Shown: in pieces, positions 56,044 to 64,000 of the stretch | Position numbering within the stretch: position 1 is the first letter of the stretch | Layout of the letters: the number at the start of each line of letters is the position of its first letter | Source: Mycolicibacter algericus DSM 45454 | GTDB taxonomy: Bacteria > Actinomycetota > Actinomycetes > Mycobacteriales > Mycobacteriaceae | Reading direction: 5' to 3' | DNA: 64,000 bases | Assembly (NCBI RefSeq): GCF_002086455.1 | Contig: NZ_MVHC01000017.1 | Location: 1-64,000 of the forward strand | Notes under the pieces: model-generated | Database searches by the model: none | Seen by the model: only the letters and a program-made list of their open reading frames with translations | What the model was told of the DNA's origin: nothing | Made by a program: the position numbers and the translations under genes

Positions 56044-57215
56044 ACCGTCGCCTCCCGGTCCGCTTGCCGCTGCGCGATTCCGGCTGCCCGGCCGCCCTTG
56101 AACCAACGGTACGAGCCGGGCTTGGCCGCCTCGCCGCGAATCCACTTCACGGTGTACTTGCAGATCGACTCCTTGACCACCGCGCCGAGCCGACCCCCGA
56201 TGAACGCCTTGGTCGGGGTGTCATCGCGGCGCGACAACTGAACAGTCCCCGCGTTCCGGCCCACGCTGATGCACTGGGCGGCGAACGATTGGTCCAGTGC
56301 CATCGGTGAGTCGCCGGCGATCCGGGCCAGCACCGTGTTGGCGGCCTGCGCGCCCAGCGGCAGGGCGGCCTGGCAGCTCATCCGCAGCGGCCGGCCCGAC
56401 GGCGCGACCGCATCCCCGGCCGCCATGATCCAGGGGTTGTCGATGCTGGTCAGGGTCTCGTCGGTGAGCAGCCGGCCCAGCGCGTCGGTGGCCAGCCCAC
56501 TGGCCCTGGCCAGATCCGGGACGCCGAAGCCCGCGGTCCAGACCGTCACCTGGCTGGGCAGTGTCGAGCCGTCGGCCAGCACCACGGCATCGGGGCGCAC
56601 CTCGGCGACCGTGGCCGCTTCGCGGACCTCGACACCGAGTTTGCGCAGCGCCTTGGCCACCGAACGGCGCCCCGCGGCGTGCAGTGACGGTCCCAGCATC
56701 TCGCCGCAGACCAGGGTGACCGTGCGACCTTGCCCGGCCAGCTCGGAAGCCGCCTCGATTCCGGTCAGCCCGCCGCCGACGACGATCACCGGCGCGTCCG
56801 CCGTTACCTCGCCGAGCCGGGCAAGCAGCCGCTGCGCGTGCTCCAATTCGCTGATGGAATAGGCGAATTCGGCGGCACCCGGAACGGTGAGCGTGATCGC
56901 ACCGGTGCTGCCGACCGCATAGATGAGGTAGTCGTAGCGCAGTGCGATGCCGGAGGCCAGTCGGATCCGGCGGTCAGCGGCGTCGATCCGGGTGACGGCG
57001 TCGACCGCCAGCCGGACGCCGTCGCCGAGCAGGTCGGGGTAGTCGATGGTGGCCGTCCCGGTGCCGGCAACATACTGGTGCAATCGGATTCGCTCGACGA
57101 ACGCCGGACGCGGGTTGACCAGGGTGATGTCGACGCCGGGATGCTGACGCAGCCGGTTGGCGGCCAGGGTGCCGGCATAACCGCCGCCGACGACGACAAC
57201 GCGAGTGCGAGTCAT
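56040..57215 (-). CDS. FAD-dependent NAD(P)H oxidoreductase, ECF41 partner
   Basis: A 391-residue NDH-2-like flavoprotein. The FAD-binding fold is RVVVVGGGYAGTLAANRLRQ and the NAD(P)H-binding fold VIVVGGGLTGIEAASELAGQ. A late FAD motif is NPWIMAAGDAVAPSG. ECF41 sigma genes are typically linked to an oxidoreductase, carboxymuconolactone decarboxylase or epimerase, and this gene, translationally coupled to the sigma gene, fits the oxidoreductase type. CAGGAGC precedes the ATG at 57215. The electron acceptor is unknown. Confidence 0.88.
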   Translation of the reverse strand: MTRTRVVVVGGGYAGTLAANRLRQHPGVDITLVNPRPAFVERIRLHQYVAGTGTATIDYPDLLGDGVRLAVDAVTRIDAADRRIRLASGIALRYDYLIYAVGSTGAITLTVPGAAEFAYSISELEHAQRLLARLGEVTADAPVIVVGGGLTGIEAASELAGQGRTVTLVCGEMLGPSLHAAGRRSVAKALRKLGVEVREAATVAEVRPDAVVLADGSTLPSQVTVWTAGFGVPDLARASGLATDALGRLLTDETLTSIDNPWIMAAGDAVAPSGRPLRMSCQAALPLGAQAANTVLARIAGDSPMALDQSFAAQCISVGRNAGTVQLSRRDDTPTKAFIGGRLGAVVKESICKYTVKWIRGEAAKPGSYRWFKGGRAAGIAQRQADREATV

Positions 57216-57253
57216 GAGTTGCTCCTGTCTCTGGAGGTGGGTGATGCCCTCAA

Positions 57254-57280
57254 GACACCCCGGCCCGCCGGTATGTGACG
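57254..57280 (-). promoter_or_regulatory. Candidate ECF41 autoregulatory promoter
   Basis: On the reverse strand CGTCACA (57280-57274) and TGTC (57257-57254) are separated by 16 bases. The known ECF41 consensus is TGTCACA in the -35 and CGTC in the -10 region at similar spacing. It lies about 39 bases before the FAD oxidoreductase start. Confidence 0.5.
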
Positions 57281-57306
57281 CATTGTGAGCTGTTTCACCT
57301 CGTGCG

Positions 57307-57312
57307 TAGGGT
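57307..57312 (+). promoter_or_regulatory. -10 element for the DUF385-like reductase gene
   Basis: TAGGGT ends 6 bases before the ATG at 57319, giving a leaderless arrangement. Confidence 0.4.
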
Positions 57313-57318
57313 GGGGCC

Positions 57319-57672
57319 ATGGGTTTCGGTGGGCCGGCGCGGATGTTCGTCCGCGCGTTCAATGCCGTGACGACATCGCTGGTCACTGCGCCGCTGCTCG
57401 GTTCGCGGCTGGGCCGTCGGCTCACCATGATCAGCTATGTCGGGCGGCGGTCCGGACAGACCTTCAGTCTTCCGGTGGCCTACTGGCGCAGCGGTGACAA
57501 GGTCGCTATCGGGGTCACGCTGCCCGACAAGAAGGCCTGGTGGCGCAACTTTTCCGGCGACGGCGGGCCGTTGAAGATCCGGCTCGACGGCGCGGACCGG
57601 GCCGGGCACGCCGTCGCCGAGCGCGACGAGCAGGGCCGGGTGAAAGTGGTCGTCCGACTGGACCCGCGGTAG
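57319..57672 (+). CDS. Deazaflavin (F420)-type nitroreductase/quinone reductase family protein (DUF385)
   Basis: A 117-residue small beta-barrel protein. MISYVGRRSGQTFSLPVAYW followed by GDKVAIGVTLPDKKAWWRNF matches the Ddn-like/DUF385 family common in mycobacteria, many members of which bind F420. It is divergent from the FAD oxidoreductase/sigma pair. F420 binding is inferred from family; substrate unknown. Confidence 0.75.
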   Translation: MGFGGPARMFVRAFNAVTTSLVTAPLLGSRLGRRLTMISYVGRRSGQTFSLPVAYWRSGDKVAIGVTLPDKKAWWRNFSGDGGPLKIRLDGADRAGHAVAERDEQGRVKVVVRLDPR

Positions 57673-57685
57673 GCGTCTGGTCAGC

Positions 57686-59236
57686 TCAGGATTGGTAGCG
57701 CGGGAACACCCCGGATGGCGCGGGCAGCGTCAGCCCCGGCGCCAGCCGCTCGCCCACAGCGGTGAACATCCGCTGCCCTTCCTCCTGGCCCAGCAGGTCG
57801 AGCAGCTTGCCCGCCGATTCGGGCATCACCGGCTGCGCCAGCAGCGCCGCGATCCGCACCACCTCCAGCGTGGTGTACAAGACGGTGCCGAACCGGGCCT
57901 GATCGGCGGCGGACTCGCTCTTGGCGAGCTTCCACGGTTCGTGGGCGGAGAAATACCGGTTGGCCGCGCCCAGCATCAGCCAGACCGCCTCCAGGCCCAG
58001 GTGCATGGCCTGGGCGCCGAACGCCACCCGCACCTTCTCCAATAATCCGTCGGCCTGCGCCAGCAGCTCCTCGTCGTCGCCGGTGGGCGCCAGCGGTTCC
58101 GGGACCACCCCGGCCAGGTTCTTGGCGACCATCGACAGTGACCGCTGCGCCAGGTTGCCCAGCTCATTGGCCAGGTCGGCGTTGATGCGGCTGATCAACG
58201 CCTCCTCGGAGATGCTGCCGTCCTGACCGAAGGGGATCTCCCGCAGCAGGAAATACCGCACCTGGTCGACCCCGAACTTCTCGACGAACTCGACCGGGTC
58301 GATAACGTTGCCCACCGACTTGCTCATCTTCTCGCCGCTGTTGAGCAGGAAGCCGTGTGCGAAAACCTTGCGCGGCAGCTCGATTCCGGCCGACATCAGA
58401 AACGCGGGCCAGTACACGGTGTGGAATCGGATGATGTCCTTGCCGATCATGTGCAGATCGGCCGGCCAGTACCGGCGGAACGACTCGGAGTCGGTGTCGG
58501 GATAGCCGACCCCGGTCAGGTAGTTGGTCAGGGCGTCCACCCAGACGTACATCACGTGGTCGGGGTGGCCGGGCACCGGCACGCCCCAGTCGAACGAGGT
58601 GCGCGAGATCGACAGGTCGCGTAGCCCGCCGGAGACGAAGCTGACCACCTCGTTGCGGCGCACCTCCGGGGCGATGAAGCCGGGGTTGGCCTCGTAGTGC
58701 GCCAGCAGCTTGTCGGTGTAGGCCGACAGCCGGAAGAAGTAGGTCTGCTCCTCGGTCCAGGTCACCGGCGCCCCGGTCTCGGCCGCCACCCGCGAGCCGC
58801 CGTCGGTGAGCCGGGTCTCGGCCTCGGTGAAGAACCGCTCGTCGCGTACCGAGTACCAGCCGGAGTAGGTGTCCAGGTAGATATCACCGGCGTCGACCAT
58901 GCGCTGCCAGATCGCCTTGGACGCCGTCAGATGGTCGGCGTCGGTGGTCCGGATGAACCGGTCGAAGGAGATGTTGAGCCGTTCCTGCAGGCGCTCGAAC
59001 ACATCGGAGTTGCGCCGCGCCAGCTCCGCGGTCGGGATCCCTTCGGCGGCGGCGGTCTCGGCCATCTTCAGCCCGTGCTCGTCGGTGCCGGTCAGATACC
59101 GCACGTCGAACCCGTCGAGCCGGTGGAACCGGGCGATCGCGTCGGTGGCGATGTACTCGTAGGCGTGACCGATGTGCGGGTCACCATTGGGATAGGTGAT
59201 CGCGGTGGTGACGTAGAAGGGCTCAATCTGTCTCAT
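57686..59236 (-). CDS. metG: Methionyl-tRNA synthetase
   Basis: A 516-residue class I synthetase. The HIGH motif is in [20 protein letters not shown] and the KMSKS loop in [20 protein letters not shown]. It is the short form without a C-terminal dimerisation domain and apparently lacking the four-Cys zinc knuckle, as in the mycobacterial enzyme. The start is ATG 59236; a TTG one codon up is possible. Divergent from tatD across a 24-base gap. Confidence 0.96.
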   Translation of the reverse strand: MRQIEPFYVTTAITYPNGDPHIGHAYEYIATDAIARFHRLDGFDVRYLTGTDEHGLKMAETAAAEGIPTAELARRNSDVFERLQERLNISFDRFIRTTDADHLTASKAIWQRMVDAGDIYLDTYSGWYSVRDERFFTEAETRLTDGGSRVAAETGAPVTWTEEQTYFFRLSAYTDKLLAHYEANPGFIAPEVRRNEVVSFVSGGLRDLSISRTSFDWGVPVPGHPDHVMYVWVDALTNYLTGVGYPDTDSESFRRYWPADLHMIGKDIIRFHTVYWPAFLMSAGIELPRKVFAHGFLLNSGEKMSKSVGNVIDPVEFVEKFGVDQVRYFLLREIPFGQDGSISEEALISRINADLANELGNLAQRSLSMVAKNLAGVVPEPLAPTGDDEELLAQADGLLEKVRVAFGAQAMHLGLEAVWLMLGAANRYFSAHEPWKLAKSESAADQARFGTVLYTTLEVVRIAALLAQPVMPESAGKLLDLLGQEEGQRMFTAVGERLAPGLTLPAPSGVFPRYQS

Positions 59237-59244
59237 CAAGCTTC

Positions 59245-59254
59245 ACCCTAAGGT
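59245..59254. promoter_or_regulatory. Bidirectional -10 pair for metG (-) and tatD (+)
   Basis: The reverse-strand TAGGGT (59250-59245) and forward-strand TAAGGT (59249-59254) share the TA at 59249-59250. They end 8 and 6 bases before ATG 59236 and GTG 59261, respectively. This repeats the pmt/rsmI arrangement. Confidence 0.5.
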
Positions 59255-59260
59255 GTGCGG

Positions 59261-60094
59261 GTGAGCTCTAAACGATCAGCCGAACGCCCGGCGCCGCCTG
59301 CGCCGGAGCCGCTGACTCCGCTGGTCGACGCGCACACCCATCTCGATGCGTGCGGCGTCGACGACGTGCCTGCGATCCTGGACCGGGCCAGCGCGGTCGG
59401 CGTGCAGGCGGTGGTGACCGTCGCCGACGACCTGGACTCGGCCCGCTGGGTGACTCGGGCCGCCGACGCCGACGACCGGGTGTACGCCGCCGTCGCCCTG
59501 CACCCCACCCGTACCGACAGCCTCACCGACGGCGCGCGCGCCGAGATCGAGGCGCTGGCCGCCCACCCGCGGGTGGTGGCGATCGGCGAGACCGGCTTGG
59601 ACCTGTACTGGCCGGGCCGGCTGGCGGGCTGCGCCGAACCAGCGACGCAAAAGGAAGCCTTCGCCTGGCACATCGACCTGGCCAAACGCACCGGGAAACC
59701 GCTGATGATCCACAACCGCGACGCCGATGCGGCCGTGCTGGACGTGCTGCGCGCCGAGGGCGCCCCCGAGACGGTGATCTTCCACTGCTTCTCGTCCGGT
59801 CCGGAGATGGCTCACACCTGCGTCGAGGCCGGCTGGACGCTCAGCCTGTCCGGCACGGTCAGCTTCAAAAATGCCCGTGACCTGCGAGAAGCCGTACCAT
59901 TGATCCCGCGCGAGCAGCTGCTGGTGGAAACCGATGCGCCGTTTCTGACCCCGCACCCCTACCGCGGCGCGCCCAACGAGCCCTACTGCCTGCCCTACAC
60001 TGTCAGGGCGCTGGCCGAGCTGCTGGGGGAGTCGGCAGCTGAGCTGGCGCAGGTCACGAGCCACAATGCCCGTCGGGTGTACGGCCTGCGGTGA
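59261..60094 (+). CDS. tatD: TatD family deoxyribonuclease
   Basis: A 277-residue metal-dependent hydrolase. Metal ligands lie in LVDAHTHLDACG, AIGETGLDLYW, FHCFSSGPEMAHT and VETDAPFLTPHPYRG. TatD enzymes are 3'-5' DNA exonucleases with a quality-control role. GTG 59261 is preferred over GTG 59255 because of the -10 spacing. The metG-tatD-rpfB-ksgA order follows M. tuberculosis. Confidence 0.93.
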   Translation: MSSKRSAERPAPPAPEPLTPLVDAHTHLDACGVDDVPAILDRASAVGVQAVVTVADDLDSARWVTRAADADDRVYAAVALHPTRTDSLTDGARAEIEALAAHPRVVAIGETGLDLYWPGRLAGCAEPATQKEAFAWHIDLAKRTGKPLMIHNRDADAAVLDVLRAEGAPETVIFHCFSSGPEMAHTCVEAGWTLSLSGTVSFKNARDLREAVPLIPREQLLVETDAPFLTPHPYRGAPNEPYCLPYTVRALAELLGESAAELAQVTSHNARRVYGLR

Positions 60095-62244
<2,150 letters not shown>

Positions 62245-63008
62245 CGGCGCGCCGGGAACTTCGCCATCGCTCGTTCCACCACCACGTCGACCGCCCGCAA
62301 CACGGGACCCAACGTCGCCGAGACGGGCGGTGGCAGTCGCCGCAGGTGCGCGTCCACCAGTTCTGCGGCGCTCGACGCGGGGAACGGCGGTGCCCCGGTG
62401 AGCAACTCGACTGCGGTGCACGCCAGCGCGTATTCGTCGGTGGCGGCTGACGGGGCTTTGCCACAGAGAATCTCGGGCGCGGTGTACGGCAGCGAGACCT
62501 CGGCGTTGCCGGCTTTCCGGGGCCGGTTCCACACGTCCTCGACGACGGCGTGGGCCGAGCCGAAGTCGGTCAGCACCGCCCCGGCGTGGGGGAAGTCGGC
62601 AGGGATCAGGATGTTGGCCGGTTTGACGTCGCTGTGCACGATGCCGCTGTGATGGGCGTGGTCGAGCGCGTCGGCGATCTGGGCCAGCGCGCTCAGTTGA
62701 TCCGGCAATGCTTGCAGCCGCGTCGAATTGCCGCCGTCGACGAACTGCATCGCCAGCCAGCACGGCCCGTGCCGATAGACGGTGACGATATGGGGGTGGT
62801 CGAGGACGCGCGCGAACTCGAACTCGCGGTTCAACCGCGCCTGCTCGGCGGGCGTGCGATGCGTTTCGTCGAGAACTTTCAGCGCCACCGGCGGGGCCTG
62901 GTCGGCCCGGAGGCGAGAGTCGTGGGCTCGGTAGACGGTGGCGTGCCCCCCGCGCCCGACTTCGTGGTCGATCACGTAGCCGCCGAAGTCGATGCCGGCT
63001 TCGCCCAT

Positions 63009-63158
63009 GGGCCCAGGTTATGGGGCCGGGGCCCGCTTCGGACGCTGAAGCCGGGCACCTCCCGAAAAGCTAAGAAAACCATGATCGCATAGCAAAAAAT
63101 CAATGACATTTTGCTGGCGCAGGGTGATAATCATCCCAACTTCGTCCGGGAGGTCGTC
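63009..63158. other. AT-rich intergenic region between divergent kinase and hydrolase genes
   Basis: About 150 bases, with an unusually AT-rich core (63064-63114) for this genome, probably holding both promoters. TGATAATCA at 63125-63133 is a short palindrome. I cannot define exact -35/-10 elements. GGGAGG at 63148-63153 is the ribosome-binding site of the downstream gene. Confidence 0.4.
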
Positions 63159-64000
63159 ATGGCAACTATGGACAGTCGCAGGCTGCGTTCGTTGGGTGCG
63201 GTTCCGCTGGCCGTCGCCACCATCGCCGCATTGGGTGTCTCGCCGGCGGTGGCGCCCGGGCTGGCCTCGACAGCCAAAACCGTGGTGGCCCAGGCGACCT
63301 TGCTCGACACCCAGTCCTGGATCATGGGCGGCAGCGGGCTGCCGGTCCCGCCGCCGCAGTACCTGGCCGCGCTCACCGACCGGTTCCTGGACCCGGCGAC
63401 GCCCAAATTCGACGGTCAGCCGCTGTTCCCGGTGGACGTCACCAACGCGCTGTTCACCCCGGAGGGCCTGTATCCGCTGACCGGCGTGAAGTCGCTGCCG
63501 CTGGACACCTCGCTGGCCCAGGGTGTCTCGATCCTGGACCAGAAGATCATGGAGGAGACTGCCGCCGGCAATAACCTTGTCGTACTGGGCTACTCGCAGA
63601 GCGGTGTCATCAACGCGCTGGAGATCAAGAACCTGCTGGCCCTGCCCGAGGACCAGCGGCCCGACGCCGACCAGCTGTCCTTCGTGATGCTGGGCAGCCC
63701 CAGCACCCCCGACGGCGGCCTGCTGTCCCGCTTCGACCTGACGAGCATCAATCCGAATCTGCCGGAGCTGACGCTGCCCAGCCTGGGCGTCACGTTCAGC
63801 GGCGGCACCCCGGCCGACACGCCGTGGGAAACCGCGTTCTACACCCAGGAGTACGACGGCTTCGCCGACTTCCCCAAGTACCCCTTGAACCTGTTGGCGG
63901 ACATCAATGCGTTCATGGGCATCATGTTCGTGCACGGCACCTACCCGACGCTGACCGACGAGCAGTTGGCGTCGGCGATCGAGCTGCCGGTCAGCGACGG
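63159..64000 (+). CDS. PE-PPE domain (alpha/beta-hydrolase) exported protein, 3' end outside the window
   Basis: 280 complete codons are visible with no stop. An N-terminal signal-like segment (LGAVPLAVATIAALGVSPAV) precedes a PE-PPE-type domain: LGYSQSGVINALEIKNL is the GxSxG-like nucleophile elbow, and the surrounding SFVMLGSPSTPDGGLLSRFD and AFYTQEYDGFADFPKYPLNL match the family. PE-PPE domains are serine esterases or cutinase-like hydrolases usually fused to PE or PPE modules; here the module follows a plain signal peptide. GGGAGG gives good spacing to the ATG. Substrate unknown. Confidence 0.82.
   Translation, partial: MATMDSRRLRSLGAVPLAVATIAALGVSPAVAPGLASTAKTVVAQATLLDTQSWIMGGSGLPVPPPQYLAALTDRFLDPATPKFDGQPLFPVDVTNALFTPEGLYPLTGVKSLPLDTSLAQGVSILDQKIMEETAAGNNLVVLGYSQSGVINALEIKNLLALPEDQRPDADQLSFVMLGSPSTPDGGLLSRFDLTSINPNLPELTLPSLGVTFSGGTPADTPWETAFYTQEYDGFADFPKYPLNLLADINAFMGIMFVHGTYPTLTDEQLASAIELPVSD

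Overview
The window is 64 kb of high-GC, densely packed actinobacterial chromosome that I read as a mycobacterium (Mycobacterium/Mycolicibacterium/Mycolicibacter group). The evidence is a PPE protein, RpfB, the MprA-MprB-PepD system, DUF2563 and DUF732 proteins, a Pmt-type mannosyltransferase, the gephyrin-like pair Glp/GlpR, and gene order that from memory follows M. tuberculosis Rv0956 to Rv1010 with insertions and losses. It is not M. tuberculosis: it carries an Mrp antiporter operon, a short NADP-type glutamate dehydrogenase and other genes absent from that stretch, and ksgA is followed by a kinase instead of ispE.

Layout. 1-9.4 kb: an unassigned broken reading frame, purN-purH (purine synthesis), an amidohydrolase-TetR pair, a lipase, and a MoxR-like AAA+ ATPase with its VWA partner. 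9.4-12.8 kb: a PPE protein with an extra C-terminal SHOCT-like segment, then a NarL-type two-component pair. 13.0-19.1 kb: a six-gene Mrp Na+/H+ antiporter operon (A/B fused, C, D, E, F, G) with every junction overlapping by 4 bases. 19.1-22.4 kb: methyltransferase, DUF2563, MpaB-like oxygenase with divergent TetR, and a DUF1707 protein. 22.5-31.0 kb: a six-gene reverse-strand operon resembling atu/liu acyl-CoA degradation (AtuA-like, two acyl-CoA dehydrogenases, biotin-dependent carboxylase alpha and beta, enoyl-CoA hydratase) behind a palindromic operator.

31.0-36.3 kb: rpmF, mprA-mprB-pepD, moaB2, a 38-residue acidic ORF and an mscL with a zinc ribbon. 36.3-42.5 kb: SAF protein, a ruc/FmdB protein under a CIRCE-like heat-shock operator, 5-formyl-THF cyclo-ligase, galU, glp/moeA, rimJ, glpR and tRNA-Ala(CGC). 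42.5-47.4 kb is the most accessory part: two TetR regulators, a cytochrome P450, a putative diiron protein with a full E..ExxH..E..ExxH ligand set, an EcsC-family protein and a DUF732 secreted protein, with a 48-bp near-perfect palindrome at the centre. 47.5-64 kb: gdhA, a cAMP-regulated acetyltransferase, a DUF5642 lipoprotein, AlkB-like, pmt, rsmI, pabB, an ECF41-type sigma factor with a partner FAD oxidoreductase, an F420-type reductase homologue, metG, tatD, rpfB, ksgA, a soluble Ser/Thr kinase and a truncated PE-PPE-domain hydrolase running off the end.

Cross-cutting observations: many genes show a TANNNT -10 element 6-8 bases before the start codon, the signature of leaderless mycobacterial transcripts. 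At two divergent pairs (pmt/rsmI and metG/tatD) the opposing -10 elements overlap and share one TA step. A roughly 50-bp palindrome-ended repeat occurs four times, once inside the sigma-factor coding sequence. All assignments come from reading motifs and context; no database search was run.
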